Shown here: positions 17,437-26,051 of the stretch, piece by piece
Layout: each line of letters starts with the position of its first letter
Position numbering within the stretch: position 1 is the first letter of the stretch
Origin: Streptomyces sp. R33
GTDB taxonomy: Bacteria; Actinomycetota; Actinomycetes; Streptomycetales; Streptomycetaceae
Assembly: GCF_041200175.1 (NCBI RefSeq)
Contig: NZ_CP165727.1
Location: 1,736,001 to 1,800,000, forward strand
Length of the DNA stretch: 64,000 nucleotides
Direction: 5' to 3'
Notes under the pieces: model-generated
What the model was told of the DNA's origin: nothing
The model's database searches: none
What the model saw: the letters and a program-made list of their open reading frames with translations, nothing else
Translations under genes and position numbers: made by a program

Positions 17437-19527
17437 CTAGCCGGACAGGGCCTGCTGGTACGCCGCCGCCGGGACGGGCGCGTAGCCCGTGGGGCGGGTG
17501 GTGAACGTGCCCCGGCCCTGGCTGCGGCTGCGCAACCGGGACGCGTAGCCGAAGAGTTCGGCCAGCGGCACGGTGGCGGTGACCGCCGTGGTCCCCGTCC
17601 TCGCGGCCGAGCCCGAGACCCGTCCGCGCCGGGCGGCCAGATCGCCGAGCACTCCGCCGACGGCGTCGTCGGGCACGGTCACCACGACCTCGACCACCGG
17701 CTCCAGCAGCTCCATCTGGGCGGCGCGCAGGGCCTCGCGCAGCGCGAACCTGCCCGCCGCCCGGAACGCCATCTCCGAGGAGTCCTTGGGATGGGTGGCC
17801 CCGTCGGTCAGGGTGACCCGCAGCCCGGTCACCGGATGGCCGCCGAGGGGGCCCTCGGCGAGCGCGTCCCGGCAGCCCGACTCCACCGCGCGGACGTACT
17901 CCTGCGGTACCCGTCCGCCGACGACGGCCGACCGGAACTCGAACGCGCCGTCACCGCCGGCCTCGCCGCTGCCGGCGTCCCGCTCCTCCACGGGCTCGAC
18001 GTCGAGGACCACATGGGCGAACTGACCGGCGCCGCCGTCCTGTTTGACGTGCCGGTACACCAGACCCGTCACGCCGCGCGCCACCGTCTCCCGGTACGCC
18101 ACGCGCGGGCGGCCCACCGCGATGTGCAGCCCGTGGCTGCGGCGGATCTTCTCCACCGCCACCTCCAGGTGCAGCTCGCCCATCCCCGACAGGACCGTCT
18201 GGCCCGTCTCGGGATCCGTCCGGACCACGAGCGACGGGTCCTCCTCGACCAGCCCGGCCAGTGCCGAGGACAGACGCGCCGTCTCGGTGCTGTGGGCAGC
18301 CTCCACCGCCACGGACACCACCGGTGCGGCGGCCTTCGGCGGTTCCAGGACGAGCGGAGCGTCCGGTGCGCACAGCGTGGAGCCGGCGCGGGTGCCCTTG
18401 AGGCCGACCACGGCGACGATGTCTCCGGCCACGGCCCGGTCCGCCTCGGCGTGCCGGTCGGCCTGCACGTGCAGGATCCGTCCGATCCGCTCGGTCCGGC
18501 CGGTGCCCGCGTCGAGCACGGTGTCCCCCTTCCTCATCGTTCCCGAATAGACCCGCAGGCAGGTCAGCCGGCCGGTCGCCGTCGCGCTCACCTTGAAGGC
18601 CAGCGCGGCGAAGGGCGCCGAAGGGTCGGCGGCCCGTTCCTCCACCGCCGCGCCGCTGGTCCCCCGTACCGGAGGCATGTCGGCCGGCGAGGGGAGGTAG
18701 GACACGACGGCGTCGAGCAGCGGCTCGATCCCGCGGTTGCGGTACGCCGAGCCGCACAGCACGACGACGCCTTCACCGCTGCGGGTCAGGTCGCGCAGCG
18801 CGGCGGTCAGCGTGGAGGCGGAGAGCGCCGAGGTGGCGCAGTACTCCTCCAGGGCGGCCGGATGGAGCTCCGCCACCCGCTCCTCCAGCAGCCGTCGCCG
18901 GCGGCGTGCCTCGTCGCACAGGGCCTCGGGTACGGCGCCCGTCACGAACGGTTCGGGCCCCTCCCCCCAGACCAGCGCACGCATGTGGACGAGGTCCACC
19001 GCCCCGGTGAAGCCGTCCTCCTGCCCGATGGGCAGCTGGACGACCAGCGGGACCACGTGCAGCCGCTCCCGTACGGACGCGACCGCCTGGTCGAGATCGG
19101 CGCCGACACGGTCCATCTTGTTGACGAACACGAGGCGCGGCACGCCGTGCCGGTCGGCCTGTCGCCATACCGACTCGCTCTGCGGTTCGACGCCGGCGAC
19201 GGCGTCGAACACCGCGACCGCCCCGTCCAGTACGCGCAGCGAGCGTTCCACTTCGTCGGAGAAGTCGACGTGTCCCGGTGTGTCGATCAGGTTGATGCGG
19301 TGGCCGTCCCACGTACAGCTGACGGCGGCGGCGAAGATGGTGATGCCACGGTCGCGCTCCTGGGGGTCGTAGTCGGTGACGGTCGTGCCCTTGTGGACCT
19401 CGCCGCGTTTGTGGGTGGCCCCGGTGGCGTAGAGGATCCGCTCGGTGACGGTGGTCTTCCCGGCGTCGACGTGCGCGAGGATGCCGAGGTTGCGGACGGT
19501 GGTCGAGGTGTTCTGGTCGGTGCGCAT
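17437..19527 (-). CDS. Elongation factor G paralogue (translational GTPase)
   Basis: 696 residues from ATG 19525-19527. GTPase motifs are complete: G1 AHVDAGKTT near residue 20, RGITI in switch I, DTPGHVDF (G3) and NKMD (G4). Domains II-V follow in the usual order, with SGMGELHLEV and the C-terminal domain ending AELFGYASRLRSRSQGRG. Length and layout fit EF-G; the DYDPQERDRGIT switch region differs from housekeeping EF-G. Many Streptomyces carry such a second EF-G. Ribosome-protection proteins of the Tet/OtrA type belong to the same superfamily and cannot be ruled out. It stands apart from ribosomal protein genes, so it is not the housekeeping copy. It ends 15 bases past the stop of the convergent phosphatase gene. 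Confidence 0.92.
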   Translation of the reverse strand: MRTDQNTSTTVRNLGILAHVDAGKTTVTERILYATGATHKRGEVHKGTTVTDYDPQERDRGITIFAAAVSCTWDGHRINLIDTPGHVDFSDEVERSLRVLDGAVAVFDAVAGVEPQSESVWRQADRHGVPRLVFVNKMDRVGADLDQAVASVRERLHVVPLVVQLPIGQEDGFTGAVDLVHMRALVWGEGPEPFVTGAVPEALCDEARRRRRLLEERVAELHPAALEEYCATSALSASTLTAALRDLTRSGEGVVVLCGSAYRNRGIEPLLDAVVSYLPSPADMPPVRGTSGAAVEERAADPSAPFAALAFKVSATATGRLTCLRVYSGTMRKGDTVLDAGTGRTERIGRILHVQADRHAEADRAVAGDIVAVVGLKGTRAGSTLCAPDAPLVLEPPKAAAPVVSVAVEAAHSTETARLSSALAGLVEEDPSLVVRTDPETGQTVLSGMGELHLEVAVEKIRRSHGLHIAVGRPRVAYRETVARGVTGLVYRHVKQDGGAGQFAHVVLDVEPVEERDAGSGEAGGDGAFEFRSAVVGGRVPQEYVRAVESGCRDALAEGPLGGHPVTGLRVTLTDGATHPKDSSEMAFRAAGRFALREALRAAQMELLEPVVEVVVTVPDDAVGGVLGDLAARRGRVSGSAARTGTTAVTATVPLAELFGYASRLRSRSQGRGTFTTRPTGYAPVPAAAYQQALSG

Positions 19528-19716
19528 GGCCCGGGGTCTTTCTGCTGGGTCGAGAAGAGGGCAGCGCGATTTCCGGACGAAGGAAGTACGAGGACGTACG
19601 GACCGGGACAGGGCCTGACCACGGCCCGGGCAAGCCCGGGCACACGGGGCCGGCACGCCTGCCGGTCAAAAGGTCGTGTCATTCGTCGCGGACATCCGAT
19701 GGCGGCCGCGCAGCCG

Positions 19717-19842
19717 TCATCGGGAAGGCGAAGACACCAGGATCACGTCGTACCGGGACCGGGGAACGAAGACGGCGATGCGGTGACACACGGCCCGGCT
19801 CCCCTCGATCGACGAATCGCACACCACGTCCCGTGGCGGCAT
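19717..19842 (-). CDS. Possible leaderless small protein (41 residues) ahead of the EF-G paralogue
   Basis: MPPRDVVCDSSIEGSRAVCH through VILVSSPSR, about 83% G/C at third positions. There is no ribosome site. TACACT at 19850-19855 (minus strand) places a -10 element seven bases before the ATG, the arrangement of leaderless messages. The -35 is poor. It ends 189 bases before the EF-G paralogue on the same strand, so it could be a leader peptide, or chance. Confidence 0.4.
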   Translation of the reverse strand: MPPRDVVCDSSIEGSRAVCHRIAVFVPRSRYDVILVSSPSR

Positions 19843-19867
19843 GAGAGCGAGTGTAGGGACACGGCAG

Positions 19868-19900
19868 CGGCCCGGCACCGCAATTAACGGTGCCGGGCCG
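19868..19900 (-). terminator. Hairpin terminator of the lipoprotein operon
   Basis: 13-bp perfect arms (CGGCCCGGCACCG at 19868-19880 and its complement at 19888-19900) around CAATTAA, nine bases beyond the stop of the small lipoprotein gene. There is no U-tract, as is common in Streptomyces. Confidence 0.7.
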
Positions 19901-19909
19901 GACGCCCCC

Positions 19910-20452
19910 TCAGGAGGCGGCGGGACGCGGGGAGTCGTGCCCGCCGGTGTGGGAGGAGCCGTGGGGAGCGTCGTGCGGGGCATCGGGGGACGCGCCGGGA
20001 CTGGCGCCGGGGCCGGCCTCGTGTGCGGCGCCGCCGTGGCCCGGAGCGGTCTCGATGGTTCCGCCGAGGCGGGTGCGGGCGGGGGCCAGGGCCTCGGCGG
20101 ATGCCGCCGTGACGACCCAGGTGGGCCCGACGAGGTAGGTGCCGCCGTACATCTGCGCCTCCGTCAGCCAGGACTGCCGGCCCTGCTCGGTGGTGAAGGT
20201 GGCCATCCGGAAGCCTTCCTGGCCCGCCCCGCACGCCCCCTCCCGGAGTTCCTCCGCGTCGACCGTGATCTCGGGCGTGCAGCCGAGGGCGGCGGCGATC
20301 TCCTGGAGCGGGGCGGGGCGGGCGGACGAGGCCGGGGCGGACGAGCTCGCGGCGGGATCCTGCGGACCGGCGGCCACCCGGGCGGCGCAGCCGCCGCACA
20401 GCAGCGTCGCGAGCAGCGCGGCGGCAGCGGCGGTACGGGGTGAACGGGGCAT
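19910..20452 (-). CDS. Small lipoprotein with His/Gly-rich tail, unknown function
   Basis: 180 residues from ATG 20450-20452. N-terminal signal MPRSPRTAAAAALLATLLCG ends in GGC, a slightly imperfect lipobox. The central part (PLQEIAAALGCTPEIT to GTIETAPG) looks like a small secreted alpha/beta domain seen in other actinobacterial lipoproteins; two cysteines (GCTPE and GACGAG) could form a disulfide. The last 45 residues are low complexity with six histidines (HGGAAHEAGPG, SPDAPHDAPHGSSHTGGH), a possible metal-binding tail. It closes the run of redox-related genes coming from 24281. Confidence 0.75.
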   Translation of the reverse strand: MPRSPRTAAAAALLATLLCGGCAARVAAGPQDPAASSSAPASSARPAPLQEIAAALGCTPEITVDAEELREGACGAGQEGFRMATFTTEQGRQSWLTEAQMYGGTYLVGPTWVVTAASAEALAPARTRLGGTIETAPGHGGAAHEAGPGASPGASPDAPHDAPHGSSHTGGHDSPRPAAS

Positions 20453-20522
20453 GGCTGGCTGCCTCACAGGGGTCGGGGCGGGATCGGGGCCTGCGGCGCG
20501 GGACACGACGGCCCGGGGCTCG

Positions 20523-21563
20523 TCACGCCGTCGGGGGCACCTTCTTGCCCTCGGGGGTGACGGCGAACCAGAGCCCCTGCTTGTTGTGTCCGTTCGTCTG
20601 GCCGGGCTCGGTGTCGCCGGTGAACGTGTAGACCGGCCAGCAGTCGATCGTCAGCTGCTCGCTGCCGTCGGGCCGCTTCACCGATCCGACCAGTTTTCCG
20701 GCAATTCCCTCGGCCTTCGCCTTGTCCACGGCGGGGGCGGGCTTCCACGTGTCCAGGCAGGCGCCGAGGCAGCCGAACTTCATGGGCCACGCGCTGTCCT
20801 TGTCGAATCGGTAGAGCGTGCGCCATTTCCCGTCCACCAGGATCTTGCCGAGTTTCTCGTTGTCGGCCACGGAGAGTTCCGTGCCCGCCTTCATGTCCAT
20901 CCCTCCCATTCCGCCGCCGCCGTCGGTCTTCTGTTTCTTGTCGATCGCCTTCTTGCCGTCCGGTGCCAGTGCGTGCCAGGTGCCGCCGACGCCCTCGCCC
21001 TTCGCCTCGCCCGCCTTGGTGTCCTTCGCGTAGCGGTACACGGGCCAGCCGGCGAGGGTCAGCTGCTTGCTGCCGTCGGCCCGGGCGACGGAGCCGAGGA
21101 GGGAGGCGTCTATCCCGGCGGCGGCCGACGCGTCGTCGGCCGGGACGGCGGGCCACGCGGTGGCGCAGTCCCCCTCGCAGTTGGACTTGGGGGGCTGGGG
21201 CGTGTCCTTGTCGAAGCGGTAGAGGGCCATTCCGGCGCTGTCGGTGACCACGCTGCCCACGCTCGCGATGTCGCGTACGGACAGCTGCCCTGCCGGCCCG
21301 GCCTTGGCGGAGCCGGAGCCTGAGCCGGCACCCGAGCCCGAGCCGACGTCCGAGCCCGACCCGGAGCCGGCGGCGGCGTCCGCCCCGTAGCCGCCCGCGC
21401 CGCCGTAGCCCGTGTCGTATGCGCCTCCGAGGGGCTTGCCGGCCCCGGCCGGCTGTACGGAGTTCGAGTTGCGCGCAGTATTGTCGCCGCTTCCGCAACC
21501 CGCCGCCAGCAACAGAACCGCGGCCACCGATCCGACAGTTGTCATACGACGCATCTTGTTCAC
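20523..21563 (-). CDS. COG4315-type lipoprotein with four Y-x4-D repeats
   Basis: 346 residues from a GTG at 21561-21563, chosen because GAAGGAG lies at ideal distance. Signal peptide with lipobox LLLAAGC. A Gly/Ser-rich linker (about 30-95) is followed by two copies of a paired domain, so four repeats of the secreted-repeat family with the Y-x4-D signature: ALYRFDKDT, VYRYAKDT, TLYRFDKDS and VYTFTGDT. Two pairs of cysteines (SNCEGDC and FGCLGAC) occupy matching places in the two halves. The family's function is unknown; members often sit beside electron-transfer or cytochrome genes, as here. A Met/Gly-rich loop (GGGGMGGMDMK) separates the halves and might bind copper. Confidence 0.9.
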   Translation of the reverse strand: MNKMRRMTTVGSVAAVLLLAAGCGSGDNTARNSNSVQPAGAGKPLGGAYDTGYGGAGGYGADAAAGSGSGSDVGSGSGAGSGSGSAKAGPAGQLSVRDIASVGSVVTDSAGMALYRFDKDTPQPPKSNCEGDCATAWPAVPADDASAAAGIDASLLGSVARADGSKQLTLAGWPVYRYAKDTKAGEAKGEGVGGTWHALAPDGKKAIDKKQKTDGGGGMGGMDMKAGTELSVADNEKLGKILVDGKWRTLYRFDKDSAWPMKFGCLGACLDTWKPAPAVDKAKAEGIAGKLVGSVKRPDGSEQLTIDCWPVYTFTGDTEPGQTNGHNKQGLWFAVTPEGKKVPPTA

Positions 21564-21708
21564 GATCACTCCTTCGGGTTGAACCCGGGGGGTTCGTCTA
21601 CTGCCTTATTCATAAGGCCTGAGATGGGCGCCGAATTCGAATGAACGGGAATTTGTCAGATGACGCTAACGCTTGAACTCCCGCCGCCGGCAGTCGTTTA
21701 CCGCGGGC

Positions 21709-23157
21709 TCATTCCTGAATGCGCAGGGCGAGCGCGGGACAGCGCCGCACCGCGCGGAGGGCCTTCGGCCGCAGTCTTCCGGGGACCGTCATGACGGCCT
21801 CGGCCGGGTAGCCGTCCCGGTCGAGGCGCACCACGTCGGGCAGCACGTCCACGCAGAGCCCGTGGCCCTTGCACAGCGTCCAGTCCACGACGAGCCGTTC
21901 GGGGTTCTCGTCCTCGGGCAGGGGCAGTGCCCCGAGGACACGGCGCCCGCAGCCGCTGCCGAGGGCGTGGTCGCGCATCTCGTCGGGGAAGACCGCGAGC
22001 GCGGAGGCCATGAAGGCCGAGGTGCCGTCGGGATGGCTGCACGCACCGCGGCGCAACACCCCCCGCATCCGCACCTCGACCGCCTCCAGGGCGGACCGGC
22101 CTCCCCCGGCCACCAGCGCCTCCACGGCGTCGGCGAGCGAGGGCAGCCCTCTGACGCACGGACCGCACTGCCCGGCGGTCTCGTCCGCCATCCAGCGCAT
22201 CACGCGGGCCACTTCGCCGGCCGGGCAGGTGTCCTCGGGCAGCGGCAGGACCGCGCCCGCCCCCAGCGTGGCCTTGTACGAGGTCAGGGACTCCCGGGAG
22301 AGCAGTGCCGTCCGCGCCGCCGCCGCCGTCAGCCATTTGCCGTGGTACCCGCCGACCAGGACTCCCTGGCCGGGGGACGAGCCGCACAGGTCCAGGACGT
22401 ACGCCAGGGACGTCCCGAGCGGCGCCTCGACGACCGTCGAACCGCTGATCGTCAACATGACGGTACCCGGCTCGGTCGGCAGGCCGACCGAGCGGAATCC
22501 CGCCACCCCGAGCCGGGCCGCGACGGCGAGTTGGGCGTACGTCTCGGTGTTGGAGAGCAGGGTCGGCAGACCGCTCAGGCCCCGCTCGCTGGTCCGGACC
22601 TTCTGACCGTTCGGGACGGCGGCCCCCCCGTTGAGGCCGTTCACGAGGGAGGTTCCCTCTCCGGTGACGAAGCGCTCGGGGAGCCTGCCGACGCGGACGC
22701 GGCTGCCGGCCAGGCCGCGCTCGGCGACGGCGGCCCGCAGTGACCGCTCCACGTCGTCCCTGGTCACTCCGATGGCCACTTCCTCGGCCCCGATCGCGTC
22801 GGCCGCCAGCAGCGCGCCGTCGAGCACGAGGTGCGGGGAGTGCAGCAGCATGGCGGCGTCCTTGAGGCAACTCGGCTCGCCCTCCGTGCCGTTCACGACG
22901 ACGGCGGTCCGCCCCTCCTTCGTCCGGGCGGACCGGATGACGGCTTTGAGCTTGCGGGCGAACGGAAACCCCGCTCCCCCGCGGCCCCGCAGGTCTATGC
23001 CCTCGGCGAGCTCCACGAGATCGTCCGAGTTGTACTGCGGCACCGGGCCGTGCACCACCAGGTGGTTGGCGCGATCGAGCCGCGGCAGCGCGTCGAGTCC
23101 TGCCAGCAGCCTGGGCTGGCCGACGCACCCGAGGGCGGGATCGACGATCGAGGTCAC
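21709..23157 (-). CDS. NuoF-like flavoprotein fused to a C-terminal ferredoxin
   Basis: 482 residues. N-terminal half matches the 51-kDa subunit of complex I: NAD(H) loop LRGRGGAGFPFARK and FMN region VNGTEGEPSCLKDAAML. The Fe-S domain reads ETAGQCGPCVRG and later GACSHPDG; relative to NuoF (ESCGxCxPCR) the first cysteine is alanine, leaving three cysteines. The C-terminal 70 residues form a small ferredoxin (DWTLCKGHGLCVDVLPD and later RRCPALAL), with three cysteines as in 3Fe-4S ferredoxins. Its ATG overlaps the stop of the upstream membrane gene by four bases (ATGA), so the two are translationally coupled. It should pass electrons between NAD(P)H or a carrier and the membrane protein; the direction is unknown. 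Confidence 0.9.
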   Translation of the reverse strand: MTSIVDPALGCVGQPRLLAGLDALPRLDRANHLVVHGPVPQYNSDDLVELAEGIDLRGRGGAGFPFARKLKAVIRSARTKEGRTAVVVNGTEGEPSCLKDAAMLLHSPHLVLDGALLAADAIGAEEVAIGVTRDDVERSLRAAVAERGLAGSRVRVGRLPERFVTGEGTSLVNGLNGGAAVPNGQKVRTSERGLSGLPTLLSNTETYAQLAVAARLGVAGFRSVGLPTEPGTVMLTISGSTVVEAPLGTSLAYVLDLCGSSPGQGVLVGGYHGKWLTAAAARTALLSRESLTSYKATLGAGAVLPLPEDTCPAGEVARVMRWMADETAGQCGPCVRGLPSLADAVEALVAGGGRSALEAVEVRMRGVLRRGACSHPDGTSAFMASALAVFPDEMRDHALGSGCGRRVLGALPLPEDENPERLVVDWTLCKGHGLCVDVLPDVVRLDRDGYPAEAVMTVPGRLRPKALRAVRRCPALALRIQE

Positions 23158-24281
23158 TGCCGGCCCCGCATCCCGTCGAGCGGCTCACCGAACCGGTCCG
23201 TGGCCGGCCCGGCCCCGATGACGCTGGGGATGAACACCGTGTCGTACGGATCGGCGCCGTACGGCGCGGCGTACGGCGCCGATCCGTACGGCGGCAGGAT
23301 CTCGGTCGTGGCCTCCAGGGACTGCCGGGGCGAGGGCACGGGGCCCAGGCCCGCCGGGGCGCGGACCGGGTCCGGCTCCTGCCCGGCGGCCCGACGGCCC
23401 GACTGCCGGGCGAGGCGCGCCGTCAGCCGTTCGGCGGCCCATTCGGCGGGCTGCCGGACGAACCGCTGAGGTGCCGTCCTGGGCCGGGGCGGCGCCGTCT
23501 GGGGGGCGGACGCCGCTGCGGCGACCGGGCGCGGCGGCGTCGCGCGCAGCCTGGCCCGGAGCCGGACGGCGAGCACGCCGGCGACCCCGATCAGGCAGAG
23601 GGCGTACGCCACGGTCACCCATCCGCTGGCGGCGCGGCCGGACTTCAGCCCGTGCACCAGGGACGCGCCCCACGCCGGGTACGCGCCCACGTGCAGGGCG
23701 CGCCACCACACGGAGCGGCCCTTGGTGGCGAAGGCGCTGCGGACCGCGCCGGAGACCGCCGTGGAGACGAAGACGTATCCGGCCAGGGTGCCGAGGCCGA
23801 TGAGGACCGGCCGGTCGTCATCGGTGAACGGTATGAAGGCGGAGGCGACCCCCGTCTGCGACTCGGCGACCTTGACCCATATGTGCAGGAGGAGGAAGCC
23901 CAGCCCCGCGACGGCGAGGCCGCGGTGGGCCCCCTGGGCGACGAGCCGGTGCCCGGAGGTGAGCACCGTACGGTCCGTGGCCGCGAGCCCCCACAGGACG
24001 GCGGAGGTGAGCGAGACGAGCGAGAGGACGCCCGCGCCGAAGTCCAGGAAGTCCCAGAGGTTGGTCAGGGTGACGCCGGCCCGGGCCGCCACGGCCAGGG
24101 CGAGCAGGCCCGCGAGGGCGGCGGTGACGAGGGTGGCGGGGCGCACGCCTCCGGCCGGGGACAGCAGGGGCGGCCTCCGGACGGCCCGCCGGCCGGCGGC
24201 CGCGGCAGCGGCCACGCCGGCATGGCGTCTGGTGCGGCTGGCCCGGTGTGAGCGGGGCGTACGGGCTGGGGACAGGGGCAT
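23154..24281 (-). CDS. Cytochrome-b/ferric-reductase-like membrane protein
   Basis: 375 residues. About six membrane helices lie between residues 45 and 245. Candidate haem ligands are in TSGHRLVAQGAHRGLAVAG, in LGFLLLHIWVKV, and in RALHVGAYPAWGASLVHGLK. The last 130 residues are a cytosolic tail rich in Ala, Pro and Arg, ending with a P-Y-G/A-rich segment encoded by a long inverted repeat. First gene of the redox operon; its stop overlaps the start of the NuoF-like gene. It probably moves electrons through the membrane via haem b. Upstream it faces the HTH regulator gene across 465 bases. Confidence 0.85.
   Translation of the reverse strand: MPLSPARTPRSHRASRTRRHAGVAAAAAAGRRAVRRPPLLSPAGGVRPATLVTAALAGLLALAVAARAGVTLTNLWDFLDFGAGVLSLVSLTSAVLWGLAATDRTVLTSGHRLVAQGAHRGLAVAGLGFLLLHIWVKVAESQTGVASAFIPFTDDDRPVLIGLGTLAGYVFVSTAVSGAVRSAFATKGRSVWWRALHVGAYPAWGASLVHGLKSGRAASGWVTVAYALCLIGVAGVLAVRLRARLRATPPRPVAAAASAPQTAPPRPRTAPQRFVRQPAEWAAERLTARLARQSGRRAAGQEPDPVRAPAGLGPVPSPRQSLEATTEILPPYGSAPYAAPYGADPYDTVFIPSVIGAGPATDRFGEPLDGMRGRQ
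23243..23290. repeat. 20-bp perfect inverted repeat inside a coding region
   Basis: Arms at 23243-23262 (CGTACGGATCGGCGCCGTAC) and 23271-23290 are perfect complements with an eight-base centre. It lies in the P-Y-rich tail of the cytochrome-b-like gene, 86 bases before the NuoF-like start, so the message would form a very stable hairpin inside the operon. Confidence 0.9.
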
Positions 24282-24746
24282 CTAGTTCTCCCATACGCCC
24301 AGGCCCGAGGCACTCCACCGCGCACTCGGCGCCCGGGGTAGTCGACGGAACTGCTCCGCGGTGGGCGGGAGATGAGGTCTCAGGTCTCACCGACCGGGAG
24401 CGGGGGCCGGAGTGCAGAAGCATCGTGGAGCTTCGCAACGCCTCCACAGTATTTATCTAATCGTGACAAGTTCTTGCGCGCGTGGCATCGTCACACCGAA
24501 CGTCCGCGGAAGATTCCCTTCCAACCGGTGCGGTGGCACCCCCTAGACGTTTCGTCCGCCACCACACCTCCCCGACGGCAAAATGAAAGCAAAGCCGCGG
24601 GACTGCAAGTGGATGGCACTCTCCTGGAGGGTGTACGAGGCGCTCAACTCACCCGTCCGCACTGGCGCCGACGGGGAGGGAGGCGGCTCGGCAGGCTTGT
24701 CACCCTCCCACGGGGCAGGCCGTACCCCGGCATGAACGAGGTAACA
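24282..24746. promoter_or_regulatory. Divergent intergenic region between redox operon and HTH regulator
   Basis: No gene called. An AT-rich patch at 24447-24475 (TATTTATCTAATCGTGACAA) stands out against the GC-rich surroundings and is the best place for promoter elements. A short inverted repeat GTGGAG/CTCCAC (24425-24430, 24442-24447) adjoins it. I cannot assign -35/-10 boxes with confidence. Confidence 0.4.
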
Positions 24747-26033
24747 ATGTGCGAACTTCTGAACCGCATCTGGGCCCGTCCCCGAGGCGAATGGACCCGG
24801 GTCGTGCGCAGGGAACTCCCCGCGCTGGCCGCAGGGATGGTGGAGGAGCTGAGGGAGGAGCTCCCCGGGTTCTCCGCCTTGGTCGACGACCTCGACGAGG
24901 AGGTGGTCAGACAACGGCTCGAAGTGGCCCTGCTCACCGCCCTCGGGTACCGCGAGCCCGCGCCGCATAAACAGGCGCGGCCGGCGGCCCCGCATCCCGG
25001 CCCCAATCCTGACTGCGACCTGGACTCCGGTCCGGATCCCGACCTCGACTCCGACTCGGACCCGGTCCGGGACGAGGAGGAGGACGAGCACGACTACGCA
25101 GCCGAGCTCGACCGCCCCGACGATGAGGTGGAAGAGGAGGAAGAGGAGCACCGCGGCCCGCCCCGGCTCCGCGACCCCGGCCGCCGAAGGCAGTTGGCGC
25201 CCCTGAAGGTCGTCCCTCCCGAAGGGTTCGCAACCCCCTCCGAACGCGCTCGGCGTGAGCTGTTCTCCGCTCTTACGAGTGACATGCCCATGGCTGAAAT
25301 AGCCCTCTCCGAGCTGGCCGCCGCGGCCGACTGGCCCCTCCCGGCCGAGATACGCGCCATCGCCCTGGCCACACCGGGCGAGACCCAGCAACTCGCGGCC
25401 GTCCTGGACGACGGACTCGCCGGCATGGTCGGCGGCCAGCCGTGCCTGCTGGTCCCGAGTCCCGACCCGGAGACCCGCGCCGCCCTGGAGGCCCTGCTCC
25501 GCGGCCGGTTCGCCGCCGTGGGCCACCCCGTCGCCCCCCGCGACACCGCCTCCTCCCTGCGGTGGGCCCTGCGGCTGCTGTCCCTGACCCCGAACCGCCC
25601 CGGCCTGGAGGCGCGGGCCCTGTTCGTCGACGACCACCTCTCGACCCTCCTGCTGCTCCAGGACGAGCCCCTGGCGCACGCACTGGCCGCACGCTGGCTG
25701 CGGCCGCTGGCCAACCTGACCCCCCGCCAGAGCGAACGGCTCGAAGTGACCCTGCTGGCCTGGCTGGAGGGCGGCGGCGCCCCCGAGGCCGCGAAGGCGC
25801 TGAGCGTGCACCCCCAGACCGTGCGCTACCGCATGCGGCAGCTCGAGAAGCTCTTCGGTCCCGGACTGCGGGACCCGCGTACGCGCTTCGAGCTCGAGAT
25901 GGCCCTGCGCAGCCGGCGCCTCATGGCCCAGGTACGCCGCCAGAACTCCCGGGTGAGCCGCAAGGTACGGGTCGCCACGACGGACTTCCGGCCGCTGGGC
26001 GTGGGCCGCATGGCCCGCGTCAACGGCCTGTAA
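24747..26033 (+). CDS. PucR-type helix-turn-helix regulator with acidic linker
   Basis: 428 residues from ATG 24747 (GAGG five bases upstream); ATG 24732 is a weaker alternative. Residues 1-75 are helical. Residues about 80-145 are an extremely acidic disordered linker (DLDSDSDPVRDEEEDEHDY, then EVEEEEEEH). Residues about 175-330 form a regulatory domain. The C-terminus carries the PucR HTH: GAPEAAKALSVHPQTVRYRM. Such proteins are transcription regulators. It is divergent from the redox operon and may control it. Confidence 0.85.
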   Translation: MCELLNRIWARPRGEWTRVVRRELPALAAGMVEELREELPGFSALVDDLDEEVVRQRLEVALLTALGYREPAPHKQARPAAPHPGPNPDCDLDSGPDPDLDSDSDPVRDEEEDEHDYAAELDRPDDEVEEEEEEHRGPPRLRDPGRRRQLAPLKVVPPEGFATPSERARRELFSALTSDMPMAEIALSELAAAADWPLPAEIRAIALATPGETQQLAAVLDDGLAGMVGGQPCLLVPSPDPETRAALEALLRGRFAAVGHPVAPRDTASSLRWALRLLSLTPNRPGLEARALFVDDHLSTLLLLQDEPLAHALAARWLRPLANLTPRQSERLEVTLLAWLEGGGAPEAAKALSVHPQTVRYRMRQLEKLFGPGLRDPRTRFELEMALRSRRLMAQVRRQNSRVSRKVRVATTDFRPLGVGRMARVNGL

Positions 26034-26051
26034 CACCCCGGCCTCCCCACC

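Noticed and set aside
17437..19527. Tetracycline ribosome-protection protein
   Set aside because: Length and switch-region sequence fit an EF-G paralogue better; the resistance call would need phylogeny.
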